This document shows, piece after piece, positions 30,726 through 37,281 of a DNA stretch of 49,073 nt. Made by a program: the position numbers and the translations under genes. Below the pieces are notes generated by a model. The model saw only the letters and a program-made list of their open reading frames with translations. It ran no database searches and had not been told where the DNA came from. How positions within the stretch are numbered: position 1 is the first letter of the stretch; each line of letters begins with the position of its first letter. The DNA comes from a virus. The DNA is taken from the IMG/VR virus record IMGVR_UViG_3300009506_000085, positions 1-49,073 of that record. One strand, written 5' to 3'.

Positions 30726-31022
30726 TTACCACCCCGCCGCCTTACGTCTCCGCTTCAGCTCGTACAACTCAGGCGCAAGGGCCTCTCCCAAGTGCTTGAA
30801 TTGCATACGTTTCTCTGCTTCAATGGTTTGCATCTCACCCCAAGTGCAGCACTCAGAGCACAAGCCACCGCATGTCCAGCATCCACATACCTTGCATCTG
30901 TAAGGGGAGTAGCTCGCTGACTTATCAGGCTCTCGCACCCTGAATCTGAATGCCACCTGAAGGCGGTCAGCTATCCCCCAGATGATGAGGAACAAACAGA
31001 CCCACAGTATGATCGCTTCCAT
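30726..31022 (-). CDS. Membrane-anchored Cys-rich protein (98 aa)
   Basis: A 98-residue protein: N-terminal span IILWVCLFLIIWGIA, then a Cys cluster (CKVCGCWTCGGLCSECC) and a charged helix. The cluster may hold two zinc ions on the cytoplasmic side. Function unknown. Confidence 0.65.
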   Translation of the reverse strand: MEAIILWVCLFLIIWGIADRLQVAFRFRVREPDKSASYSPYRCKVCGCWTCGGLCSECCTWGEMQTIEAEKRMQFKHLGEALAPELYELKRRRKAAGW

Positions 31023-31031
31023 CTTGTTCTC

Positions 31032-31268
31032 CTAACGGGCCAAGTCCTTGACTTCCTTGACCCAAGCAGCCCGCTCTTTCAGCAAGGCGTAGTGCATGTT
31101 GCTGAAGTAGCTGTCGATGGTGTAGATACATTCTATATCTAGGGCATGATCCACGCCCCGCAGCACAGCTACCGCATCCTCAAACGCTGCTCGTCTGTAG
31201 TTTACGGTTTCGTAGGGAATGTTGTAGTACCCTCGTGCTCGCAGTCGTCGCCTACTTGTTCTTCGCAT
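31032..31268 (-). CDS. Small basic helical protein (78 aa)
   Basis: A 78-residue protein with an Arg-rich N terminus (MRRTSRRRLRARGYY) and a helical remainder. It overlaps the HTH protein's end by 17 bases. Nucleic-acid binding is possible. Family unknown. Confidence 0.6.
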   Translation of the reverse strand: MRRTSRRRLRARGYYNIPYETVNYRRAAFEDAVAVLRGVDHALDIECIYTIDSYFSNMHYALLKERAAWVKEVKDLAR

Positions 31269-31413
31269 CGCTCGATTCCTTCTTGCCTCTGTTCAGCGTC
31301 TTGAGCACACGCTCTGTGTCCCCAGGTCTGCCGATCTTCTTAGCTATCTGCTCAGGTGTCAGCCCCTTCGCAGCTAGCTTCTTGATTCGTAGCTCGGTGT
31401 GTGTCGCAGGCAT
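31252..31413 (-). CDS. Small helix-turn-helix protein (53 aa)
   Basis: A 53-residue protein from ATG 31,413 (AAGGAGG four bases upstream). LRIKKLAAKGLTPEQIAKKIGR is a classic helix-turn-helix segment, followed by a basic tail. Probably a DNA-binding regulator. Its first third overlaps the end of the upstream membrane protein gene by 62 bases in another frame. Confidence 0.7.
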   Translation of the reverse strand: MPATHTELRIKKLAAKGLTPEQIAKKIGRPGDTERVLKTLNRGKKESSDAKNK

Positions 31414-31558
31414 GTTGCCTCCTTGGAAAGAAAGCATCAGGATACTTCACCATCATCTCTTGCATGAAAGCCTCTCGCTTCATCTTCTTGCGGTAGATCA
31501 ACCACTCGAAGAAGCAAACGATTGCGGTTCCCAACAAAGCACCCAACAACCAACCCAT
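31352..31558 (-). CDS. Membrane protein (68 aa)
   Basis: A 68-residue protein: MGWLLGALLGTAIVCFFEWLIY span, then a basic tail (RKKMKREAF) and a C-terminal part that overlaps the HTH gene by 62 bases. GGGAG lies six bases upstream and its ATG touches the preceding stop. Function unknown. Confidence 0.55.
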   Translation of the reverse strand: MGWLLGALLGTAIVCFFEWLIYRKKMKREAFMQEMMVKYPDAFFPRRQHACDTHRATNQEASCEGADT

Positions 31559-31752
31559 TACTCACTCCCAACGATCGGGCCAAACACCCGAATCTGCTGC
31601 TTGATCTGGTTGTTCACCTTGTCCAAGCAGCGCAGACAAAGGACGTTGAAGCGTGACCGACACGGCCACACCTTGCACAAACCACAAGTCTCGACTGTCT
31701 TCGTCTCGAACAGCCAGGACTTCTGCTCACTTCTCTTCAAGCTCACACACAT
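31558..31752 (-). CDS. Small zinc-ribbon-like protein (64 aa)
   Basis: A 64-residue basic protein with CGLC (23-26), C31 and CLRC (about 39-42), suggesting a zinc site, followed by an amphipathic tail. First gene after the hairpin at 31,771-31,816. Function unknown. Confidence 0.6.
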   Translation of the reverse strand: MCVSLKRSEQKSWLFETKTVETCGLCKVWPCRSRFNVLCLRCLDKVNNQIKQQIRVFGPIVGSE

Positions 31753-31770
31753 GACACACCTCGGGCTATG

Positions 31771-31816
31771 GGGCGAAGGGCTGAGGCTAGGAGTCAGGTT
31801 CCCCAGCCCCTCGCCC
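31771..31816 (-). terminator. 13-bp intergenic hairpin
   Basis: 31,771-31,783 pairs with 31,804-31,816 over 13 bp. The only mismatch on the plus strand becomes a G-U pair in the minus transcript, which supports selection on RNA. It fills the gap between two leftward genes. No clear T tract; it may be a terminator or a processing site. Confidence 0.5.
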
Positions 31817-31823
31817 TTTCCCG

Positions 31824-31991
31824 CTAAAGCACGGCCACTGATCTCTGGTATCTGTTCAGATAATCCAAGACCTCTTCGTCAGTGGTGTAGTAGTGGTCGC
31901 CTTGAGGCAAGGCGTTGCCGAGGATCTGCCCAAACCTCAGGCTCGGGTGCTCGGCGTGTATCTCCTTGATCTTGTTGAGGATTTCATCCAT
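31824..31991 (-). CDS. Small conserved phage-type protein (55 aa)
   Basis: A 55-residue protein from ATG 31,991 (GGAG seven bases upstream): helix, then FGQILGNALPQGDHYYTTDEEVLDYL. This R-x-G-Q-x-L-x-N pattern occurs in small proteins of several phages with no known function. It overlaps the upstream gene by 8 bases. Confidence 0.65.
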   Translation of the reverse strand: MDEILNKIKEIHAEHPSLRFGQILGNALPQGDHYYTTDEEVLDYLNRYQRSVAVL

Positions 31992-32220
31992 CGAGATTCT
32001 CCTCGTTGTAGTGCAGCAGGGTACCGTTCGGGTAGCCGTAGCCCTCGATCACAGTCTCGTGCTCGGTGAACCACCGCACCAAGTCCTCGACCTTTCCATC
32101 CACATACAAGGACACAGTATCCCTGAGAAGATCGAAGGTCTTGACTCTCTTGACCCTGAAGCCACGCTCCACGGCACACTTCACCGCAAACTGCGGCTTG
32201 CCCTTGACCAGAATGAACAT
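31984..32220 (-). CDS. Small hypothetical protein (78 aa)
   Basis: A 78-residue protein from ATG 32,220, starting MFILVKGKPQFAVKCAVERG. It alternates strands and helices (KTFDLLRDTVSLYVDG, DLVRWFTEHETVIEG) in a compact alpha/beta pattern. GAGGTG lies upstream. Function unknown. Confidence 0.65.
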   Translation of the reverse strand: MFILVKGKPQFAVKCAVERGFRVKRVKTFDLLRDTVSLYVDGKVEDLVRWFTEHETVIEGYGYPNGTLLHYNEENLDG

Positions 32221-32221
32221 C

Positions 32222-32413
32222 TCACACCTCAGTCCAGAGCCCCATGTAGTCAAGCTGCTTGACCAGCGTGGACTCGTCGGACATGATGAGCTTCAGCCTT
32301 GCCCACTCCTTGTGAGCATGGGTCCGCTCGGTTTTGGTTGCGTTCCGGTGGCACCTGAAGCACAAGCCAGTCTCGCCTTGTGCCTTGTACTTCCCGCACT
32401 TCAAGCATTCCAT
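32222..32413 (-). CDS. Small zinc-ribbon protein (63 aa)
   Basis: A 63-residue protein from ATG 32,413 (GGAG six bases upstream). MECLKCGKYKAQGETGLCFRCH carries two CxxC pairs spaced like a typical zinc ribbon; a charged helix follows. Function unknown. Confidence 0.7.
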   Translation of the reverse strand: MECLKCGKYKAQGETGLCFRCHRNATKTERTHAHKEWARLKLIMSDESTLVKQLDYMGLWTEV

Positions 32414-32423
32414 CGCTTGCTCC

Positions 32424-32675
32424 TTACTCCAGGCAGGATTGACCGAGCTTGGTTTCCAAGTCCTCGAATTTGTTGTCGAATTTTGTCTCGACGACAGTGA
32501 GATCGCTCTGGATGTTGTCGAGAGCAAACTGATTCTCCACGTCCAAGGTCGAGATGTCGTTCTCGCAATCTCGGAGGTCGGTTTCCAACTCCTTGATCCT
32601 TGCCTCCAGTCCGTTGATCCTCAGCGATGCGAAGAGACAGAAGGCACCTACTGCTACGATGAAAACATACAGCAT
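32424..32675 (-). CDS. Membrane-anchored coiled-coil protein
   Basis: An 83-residue protein from ATG 32,675 (AAGGAG seven bases upstream): a short span LYVFIVAVGAFCLFASL, then a continuous heptad-rich helix (LEARIKELETDLRDCEN...). Inner-membrane spanins have this shape, but the gene is far from the endolysin and in the early region, so this is only a resemblance. Confidence 0.6.
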   Translation of the reverse strand: MLYVFIVAVGAFCLFASLRINGLEARIKELETDLRDCENDISTLDVENQFALDNIQSDLTVVETKFDNKFEDLETKLGQSCLE

Positions 32676-32706
32676 TTCATGACTCCTTTCAGGTCTATGG
32701 CACCAT

Positions 32707-32798
32707 GCCATAGCCTCATAACCTAGAGGCCCCGACGCAAGGGAACGGCGGCGCCCGTTTACTACAAGTTGCAGCCCTCTAGGCTATGAGGCTATGGC
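32707..32798 (-). other. 23-bp hairpin just 3' of the tRNA
   Basis: 32,707-32,729 pairs with 32,776-32,798 over 23 bp, with one G-U pair in the minus transcript and a 46-base loop. It begins two bases after the tRNA CCA end, so it probably terminates the transcript or guides RNase cutting of the tRNA precursor. Short GGGCTATG/CATAGCC elements recur in hairpins at 31.8 and 33.8 kb. Confidence 0.7.
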
Positions 32799-32800
32799 GC

Positions 32801-32876
32801 TGGTAGGCCACCTAGGAATTGAACCTAGCCGCTGAAGTTTATAAGACTTCGCCGCTCAACCAGAGACGTGTGGCCC
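32801..32876 (-). tRNA. tRNA-Ile (anticodon UAU)
   Basis: A 76-nt tRNA on the minus strand with encoded CCA. Acceptor GGGCCAC/GTGGCCT (first pair G-U), anticodon arm GAAGT-CTTATAA-ACTTC giving anticodon UAU (AUA codons, Ile), variable loop AGCGG, T arm CTAGG-TTCAATT-CCTAG, discriminator A. The D arm (GTCTCTGGTTGAGCGG) keeps the GG but pairs poorly. This would supply a tRNA for rare AUA codons, or replace a host tRNA cut during defence. Confidence 0.85.
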
Positions 32877-32881
32877 CAGCA

Positions 32882-33232
32882 CTAGCGAATCAGCTTGGCT
32901 CGCTTCTCCTCAGCAAACTGACGGAGCCTCGGGCTGAATCTGTCACGTGCAATCACTCGATCCAGAAACGCAAGCCGAGACTTGACCGCGTAAGCATCGT
33001 CCTCGTCGAGGTCGTGGTTCAACTTGAGGGTGCGCTCGATCTTCCCCTTCTCTCGCTCCCGCTTCTCGATCAGGTGGGTGTGGATCCTAGCCAATGCTCG
33101 CCACATTCCGCCAAGCTCCCGCCCTTCTCGATCCTCGTTCAAGATCATTTCGTAAACGTCGTCCAGCCTGGCCTCGCAAGTCTCGATGACCGCACGAGAG
33201 TAAGCCAGTCCTGCCCTATTTCTGTTTCTCAT
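32882..33232 (-). CDS. Helical charged protein (116 aa)
   Basis: A 116-residue protein from ATG 33,232 (GGGAGAG upstream), almost entirely helical with repeated Arg/Glu/Lys and no Cys-pair motif. Its ATG overlaps the upstream family gene's stop. Possibly a coiled-coil or DNA-binding protein. Family unknown. Confidence 0.65.
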   Translation of the reverse strand: MRNRNRAGLAYSRAVIETCEARLDDVYEMILNEDREGRELGGMWRALARIHTHLIEKREREKGKIERTLKLNHDLDEDDAYAVKSRLAFLDRVIARDRFSPRLRQFAEEKRAKLIR

Positions 33233-33444
33233 CACACTCTCCCTTCGTACAAGATCAGTAGTGCCTGGATCTCTTCGGGGACACGTTCCCCACAAGCGAT
33301 ACAGGAAGCGGGGTTCTCGGTGGTAAGCCAAGCGATCCTGGTTACACTTTTGCAGAGCGAATGTGTGGCGAAGGTAATACGCCCAATGCCAGGGTCGTTT
33401 ACTTCTTTGATAAACCAGGACCCTAGTCTAAACAGTATCTTCAT
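33232..33444 (-). CDS. HxC-like CxxC-P-E family member (dispersed)
   Basis: A 70-residue protein from ATG 33,444 (GGGAGG three bases upstream): FRLGSWFIKEVND, then FATHSLCKS, then CIACGERVPEEIQALLILYEGRV. It shares the W, H/C and CxxC-x4-P-E elements with the tandem cluster; the terminal tryptophan is replaced by Tyr/Glu-Gly. Function unknown. Confidence 0.75.
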   Translation of the reverse strand: MKILFRLGSWFIKEVNDPGIGRITFATHSLCKSVTRIAWLTTENPASCIACGERVPEEIQALLILYEGRV

Positions 33445-33721
33445 CTTCCTCCCTCTCGTACCAAACAGTCGGCCATACCTTAGTATGAACCGGCACCTGC
33501 TCCACAGTATACCCCAAGGACACTCGGAACCTCCGAGTCTCGGGCTCAGGAGCCTCGACCTCAGGAACCAAGACCTCCGGCTGGTACCCACACTCCCAAG
33601 GTGCGGGCTGTCCTCGGCTCAAGGGCTTCCCGCACTTAAAACAAACGAATTTCTCGACCACTCTCGCCTTAGCCTCAGCCCAGCAAGAGTCACACTCCCA
33701 GACAGACAATCCCTTACACAT
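33428..33721 (-). CDS. Zinc-ribbon protein with acidic tail (97 aa)
   Basis: A 97-residue protein from ATG 33,721 (GGAGGAG upstream). CDSC and CFKC form a likely zinc ribbon, followed by an acidic, Pro-rich linker and a Trp-containing strand region. It overlaps the next family gene by 17 bases. Function unknown. Confidence 0.65.
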   Translation of the reverse strand: MCKGLSVWECDSCWAEAKARVVEKFVCFKCGKPLSRGQPAPWECGYQPEVLVPEVEAPEPETRRFRVSLGYTVEQVPVHTKVWPTVWYEREEDEDTV

Positions 33722-33750
33722 GACGGACTCCTCCCTTGAAGGCTCAACGC

Positions 33751-33806
33751 CATAGCCCCATAGCCCCAAGGACCATCGGGCTATGACGCTGGGGGCCGAA
33801 GCCCCC
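33751..33806 (-). other. Paired intergenic hairpins including a UUCG loop
   Basis: On the minus strand, GGGGGC-TTCG-GCCCCC (33,791-33,806) is a very stable UUCG tetraloop hairpin, followed by CATAGCCC...GGGCTATG (33,759-33,766 with 33,778-33,785), with a duplicate arm at 33,751-33,758. They separate the 168-residue gene from the next gene and probably act as a terminator or mRNA 3' end stabiliser; no T tract follows. Confidence 0.55.
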
Positions 33807-33842
33807 AACGCCATTTGCCTCGGAGTGCTGCCTAGCTGCCGC

Positions 33843-34349
33843 TTACTTGCCGAATCCGGCAATCTTGCGGAGGCGGGGCGGGAACGCTCTTACCGGAGCG
33901 TGCCAAGCACCGATCTCGGCCTTGAACCGGGCCTTGCAGCCCTGAGCCCTGGCGTAGGCCATGATCTCGTCCCGAAGCTCGTGACCCACGGTGTCGTTGG
34001 GGTCCAGACGGCAGCCGATCGGGTGAGGCTCGTTGTCCTCGCCGTGGAACCTGAGGAACGCGTAGTCCTCGGCCCAAGTCGCCGACTTGGGGTTCAGCGC
34101 CATGCTGATACCCTTGGTGAGCGGGGCGAACGGCCGATCCTCTGCCGGAACCCGCTTCGTCTTGCGCTTCGGGGCCTTACGGGCCGACTTGCGTGCCGTC
34201 TGCACTCGCTCCTTCGCTGCCTCGACCTCGGCCTCGGCCCGATTGACGGCGGTCACCGCCTCGGTCTTGGTGTTGGCGATGGCCTCGACCAGAGCGGCCA
34301 GGCGGTCTACCTTCTCGTTGATGCTGTTGATCGTGATTCTGGTTGACAT
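33843..34349 (-). CDS. First early-operon protein with N-terminal coiled coil
   Basis: A 168-residue protein from ATG 34,349 (GGGGAT upstream). Residues 1-55 form a helix rich in Ala, Glu and Val; residues 55-75 are very basic (RKSARKAPKRKTKRVP); the C-terminal half is a compact domain with two Cys and many Trp/Phe. It is the first gene after the promoter at 34,454-34,482, so it is probably made very early. Family unknown. Confidence 0.65.
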   Translation of the reverse strand: MSTRITINSINEKVDRLAALVEAIANTKTEAVTAVNRAEAEVEAAKERVQTARKSARKAPKRKTKRVPAEDRPFAPLTKGISMALNPKSATWAEDYAFLRFHGEDNEPHPIGCRLDPNDTVGHELRDEIMAYARAQGCKARFKAEIGAWHAPVRAFPPRLRKIAGFGK

Positions 34350-34453
34350 GGTAATCCCCAATGTCTTCGGGTCGTTCAGGCCGAAGAGTGCCCACTGTGG
34401 ACACTACCGTACCCAGTGACCCGACGCCGTGGCGGCTGCCGCGACGCACCACC

Positions 34454-34482
34454 ATCATGCCACATCCCCCGCGGGAAGTCAA
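34454..34482 (-). promoter_or_regulatory. Early leftward promoter TTGACT-17-CATGAT
   Basis: Minus strand: TTGACT at 34,477-34,482, 17-base spacer, CATGAT at 34,454-34,459. It is a diverged third copy of the 47-bp promoter block at 27.5 and 29.8 kb (shared ACCATCATG and AAGTCAAG segments). It would start the right end of the leftward early operon. Confidence 0.65.
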
Positions 34483-34520
34483 GTTGCGCACCTACTGCAC
34501 GTGTACTGCGCGGAGGGAGC

Positions 34521-34600
34521 ACCGAACACCAGAGCAGGCAGCCGAACACCAGGGTCATATTCATTCTGACCGCTGTTCAGCGACGGCGATGCTGTTCAGC
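34521..34600. repeat. Two pairs of direct repeats with ~20-bp period
   Basis: CCGAACACCAG occurs at 34,522-34,532 and 34,542-34,552 (20 bp apart). GCTGTTCAGC, itself palindromic at the ends, occurs at 34,572-34,581 and 34,591-34,600 (19 bp apart). Spacing near two helical turns, upstream of an early promoter, suggests operator or iteron sites. No gene is called here. Confidence 0.6.
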
Positions 34601-35109
34601 CAGGGTAAATCCACTTTTATCAGTAGATAAAACGAGCTAGAACAGGGGTTTAGAGCAGTATTGGCCCTCAGAAACAGGGGGGTACCCCTTGTGAGGCGGT
34701 TTCTCTTCCCATTATATCCAAGTGGATCGCGGCGATAGGTGAATCTGTGTTACTTCGGCCCTTAGATGCCCTCATGACTGCCATAACGGCATCTTCTAAG
34801 AGGCTAATACGCGTCCTCCTGGCGCTATAGCCCTTGGTGGCTTCCTGCTAAACGCGTAACTCCGCGATTCTGCAGGGAAACGCTTTATGAATAACTATAC
34901 AAATATGGATCAAAACTAAGAACATACGTAAACCCCCCCCCTATAGCCCCTCGATCTCGTGGTTCTGGAAGTGTGGCTTGTTACAGAGGGTATAACAAGA
35001 GGTGGGGTTCGTGACTGTGGGATGGGTAGGTTTACACAGGGGGTATGTAGGGTTGGATAGGGGTATGTTTTGGTAAGTGTGTGGAATTATTGGTCGATTC
35101 TTTGGTACG
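34601..35109. other. Non-coding region with AT-rich patch, C9 tract and G-tracts
   Basis: About 500 bases without a credible gene on either strand. Features: an AT-rich stretch at 34,887-34,932, a run of nine C at 34,933-34,941, and G-tracts at 35,004, 35,019, 35,024, 35,039-35,043, 35,050 and 35,060-35,063 that could form a G-quadruplex on the plus strand. It separates the early region from the tandem gene cluster. A replication origin or other cis-acting region is possible; nothing decisive is visible. Confidence 0.4.
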
Positions 35110-35436
35110 TTAATCGTTTAACGCCAACAAATTCCAGTTGTGGAGGATCCATAGGGTCCGGACGCTCTCAGGGGCCCTTTGGCCGCAGTAATTACAGGGC
35201 ACTTTGGTCCCAATCGTGCCGAATCGGTGGGTCGTGTAGGTGTAAGAGTCGTATGATTTCCGTGACTTAGGGCAAACGTGGAATACAAGGCTGTCCCAAG
35301 GCGAATTAGGGTACTGAAAACACCATTCTTGGGGAATCAGGTACCAATCTCCCTCTTTATGCAGGCAGTGGCGGATGTCGGAATCGTAAACTTGTTGTGA
35401 TTTAACGTCTGAAGTAGCGTCTGAAGTAGCTGCCAT
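35110..35436 (-). CDS. Tandem zinc-family member 11 (last of the cluster)
   Basis: A 108-residue protein: CLHKEGDWYLIPQEWC, then LVFHVCPKS, then CNYCGQRAPESVRTLWILHNWN. Complete family signature. Its start region encodes ATSDATSD from a 12-bp tandem repeat (35,406-35,429) that the overlapping upstream gene reads as YFRRYFRR. The ATG has GGGGGATGAAAG upstream and lies inside the upstream gene. Function unknown. Confidence 0.85.
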   Translation of the reverse strand: MAATSDATSDVKSQQVYDSDIRHCLHKEGDWYLIPQEWCFQYPNSPWDSLVFHVCPKSRKSYDSYTYTTHRFGTIGTKVPCNYCGQRAPESVRTLWILHNWNLLALND

Positions 35437-35698
35437 CTTTCATCCCCCAGGCTACGGGTTCGAACTCTTTGAGTTGGTCCCAATTGTACAGTTTGTACAG
35501 TACCACGAAGCTCTCAGGGACCTTCGCCCCACAATAACAACACTCCCCGATGATGGCGTTGTCCCTGGGGAACCAGTTTCCGTACCGAGATGAAATGGAC
35601 TTTTCACAACTGTCATGACAGGCCCAAACGTACCCCCCTACAAGCGAAGTCCGTTCCAGGGACCAGCCATCTTCAGTCAGGAGAGTGCTGTCACTCAT
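35402..35698 (-). CDS. Tandem zinc-family member 10
   Basis: A 98-residue protein: LLTEDGWSLERTS, then WACHDSCEK, then CCYCGAKVPESFVVLYKLYNWDQL, with an extra basic tail (SYFRRYFRR). In this copy the H-x-C motif reads C-H-D-S-C. It overlaps the upstream member by 8 bases and the downstream one by 35. Function unknown. Confidence 0.85.
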   Translation of the reverse strand: MSDSTLLTEDGWSLERTSLVGGYVWACHDSCEKSISSRYGNWFPRDNAIIGECCYCGAKVPESFVVLYKLYNWDQLKEFEPVAWGMKDGSYFRRYFRR

Positions 35699-36008
35699 TG
35701 AGGGCGTCCCAGTTGTGGAGGAGCCATAGCCCCTGGATTTCCTCAGGGCACACGTCTCCGCACTGAGGGCAGGGAAGATTCAATGTTTTCACTACCAGGC
35801 GCCACATCCCGTTCCAGCTATCGATCTTTATCGGGCACTCGTGCCAGATCACGCTACTGAGGTAGTTCATGAGGAACAACCCATTCCCAACGGACTTCCT
35901 ATCCAGCAGGTACCAGTCTCCTTCCCGGTGCAAGACTGTGGCATATAGGTCCTCGATGGGTTTGACTTTCCAAGTGATTTGATGTAGTTTGAATTTAGAT
36001 ACGGTCAT
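35691..36008 (-). CDS. Tandem zinc-family member 9
   Basis: A 105-residue protein from ATG 36,008: VLHREGDWYLLDRK, then VIWHECPIK, then CPQCGDVCPEEIQGLWLLHNWDAL. Nearly ideal family consensus. The region upstream of 36,008 overlaps the end of the preceding gene in another frame, so the short start is chosen. Function unknown. Confidence 0.85.
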   Translation of the reverse strand: MTVSKFKLHQITWKVKPIEDLYATVLHREGDWYLLDRKSVGNGLFLMNYLSSVIWHECPIKIDSWNGMWRLVVKTLNLPCPQCGDVCPEEIQGLWLLHNWDALNE

Positions 36009-36016
36009 TGTTGGTC

Positions 36017-36376
36017 TTATTTGTAGAGTCTGGTCTCTTCTGAGATGTTGTCGAAGTTGTGGATTAGGTACGTTCCTAGAATGCTCTCCGGAGGCTTCCT
36101 GCCACACATCTCACAACGCCACGCAGGCTTTACTAGACGGCCCCTTTGGTCCCAGCGGGTGTACCCTACTGAATACAGCACAAACTGAAGCTCAGTTGCG
36201 TTGGTACTGGTTGGGACCCAGACCGTGACTTCTTCTTTGTTGGGGTTGCACTGGTGCCAGAAAGACGATCCTTCGGGCTCTTTCCATAGTGACCACCGCC
36301 CCCGCTTCATGAGGAGGTGGGGCGAAGCGTAGTCGTCTGGCTCATCAGGGCGTACGGGTACGGTTGTCGTTTTCAT
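36017..36376 (-). CDS. Tandem zinc-family member 8
   Basis: A 119-residue protein from ATG 36,376 (GTGGGAAAG upstream): LLMKRGRWSLWKEPEG, then FWHQCNPN, a longer middle segment, then CEMCGRKPPESILGTYLIHNFDN. Phe replaces the last Trp of the family. It overlaps the upstream member by four bases. Function unknown. Confidence 0.85.
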   Translation of the reverse strand: MKTTTVPVRPDEPDDYASPHLLMKRGRWSLWKEPEGSSFWHQCNPNKEEVTVWVPTSTNATELQFVLYSVGYTRWDQRGRLVKPAWRCEMCGRKPPESILGTYLIHNFDNISEETRLYK

Positions 36377-36672
36377 CTTTCCCACCTTAGTAGCTTGAGG
36401 AAGCCTTCCAGCTCCTTGGGGGCTGGGTGGTGGCAGCCCAGACACCTCCCCGCCTCTTCCCACATCTCATGGAAAATCTCCAGCTTGGATTCTCCGTGGC
36501 AGTAGTGCCCGATCTTATACAACCCGCGGATCTCGGTGTGGGTCCAGTCTACAGTCCAGTCCCAGACGATTACCCACTCCCCATCCCGAAACACCACCGT
36601 ACCAAACTTCATATTGTTTTCTTTGTTCATTTCAACCAACTTATTAGCAAGCGTGGTAGCCGTATGAGACAT
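36373..36672 (-). CDS. Tandem zinc-family member 7
   Basis: A 99-residue protein from ATG 36,672 (GGAGAGGTG upstream): VVFRDGEWVIVWDW, then IGHYCHGES, then CLGCHHPAPKELEGFLKLLRWER at the very end. The ending GFLKLL.W resembles the dispersed members at 13,988 and 24,589. Function unknown. Confidence 0.85.
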   Translation of the reverse strand: MSHTATTLANKLVEMNKENNMKFGTVVFRDGEWVIVWDWTVDWTHTEIRGLYKIGHYCHGESKLEIFHEMWEEAGRCLGCHHPAPKELEGFLKLLRWER

Positions 36673-36917
36673 CACCTCTCCCATTCGATCAGCGTAAGGA
36701 ACCCCACCAGGCTATCTGGAGGCACATCCCCACAGAAGCAGCACGCATCGTTATCCGTGTACCGGGGCTCTGGGTCCAGGCGTTCGCAGTTGTGCTGGAG
36801 GCCGTGGGTACCCCAGGGGTCCTTGACCACATGCCACCTCGGGTCTTCGGGGGCCTTGAACACGACCTCCCAGGATTCATAGTTGCTGTGCTGGAGTTTG
36901 CGGAGGGAAGGGTGCAT
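36672..36917 (-). CDS. Tandem zinc-family member 6
   Basis: An 81-residue protein from ATG 36,917, whose start overlaps the upstream stop (TAATG). PEDPRWHVVKDPWG, then LQHNCERLD, then CCFCGDVPPDSLVGFLTLIEWER. The shortest tandem member. The much longer frame to 37,094 runs over the upstream gene and is rejected. Function unknown. Confidence 0.85.
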   Translation of the reverse strand: MHPSLRKLQHSNYESWEVVFKAPEDPRWHVVKDPWGTHGLQHNCERLDPEPRYTDNDACCFCGDVPPDSLVGFLTLIEWER

Positions 36918-37249
36918 TACTTCAACGCGTCTTCTGCGATCCCGAACAAACAGTTCAGCTCTGGGAGGTCTTTTGTGTACGTCTCGATGTTGATGGAGTC
37001 CCAGTTGTGGAGCTTCCAGGCTGCGCTGATCTCGTCCGGGCACACCTGCTTGCACTTCCAGCAGGTGATAGGGTTGCAGGTGATCTCGCGCCACGTGATG
37101 AACCGGCTCACCGTGAACCTCGCCGCTATGGGGTTACAACAGTGGTAAATCCACGAATCGAAGTTCTGTGTGCCGTTTATCCGGAACAGCAGCCATTGTT
37201 TGTCGGCCATCAGCACATCCTCTGGCTCCATGCCAACTCCTAGCTTCAT
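36917..37249 (-). CDS. Tandem zinc-family member 5
   Basis: A 110-residue protein from ATG 37,249 (GGGAGAGG upstream; ATG 37,285, which overlaps the upstream stop, is an alternative). MADKQWLLFRINGTQ, then WIYHCCNPI, then CWKCKQVCPDEISAAWKLHNWDS and a 27-residue acidic tail. The Cys motif is the best match to the dispersed member at 10,836-11,108. Function unknown. Confidence 0.85.
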   Translation of the reverse strand: MKLGVGMEPEDVLMADKQWLLFRINGTQNFDSWIYHCCNPIAARFTVSRFITWREITCNPITCWKCKQVCPDEISAAWKLHNWDSINIETYTKDLPELNCLFGIAEDALK

Positions 37250-37281
37250 TGCCTCTCCCACGACTTGCATCTCGAATCCAA

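Noticed and set aside
32424-32675. Inner spanin
   Set aside because: The membrane span plus coiled coil fits, but the gene is in the early region far from the endolysin and has no outer-spanin partner next to it.
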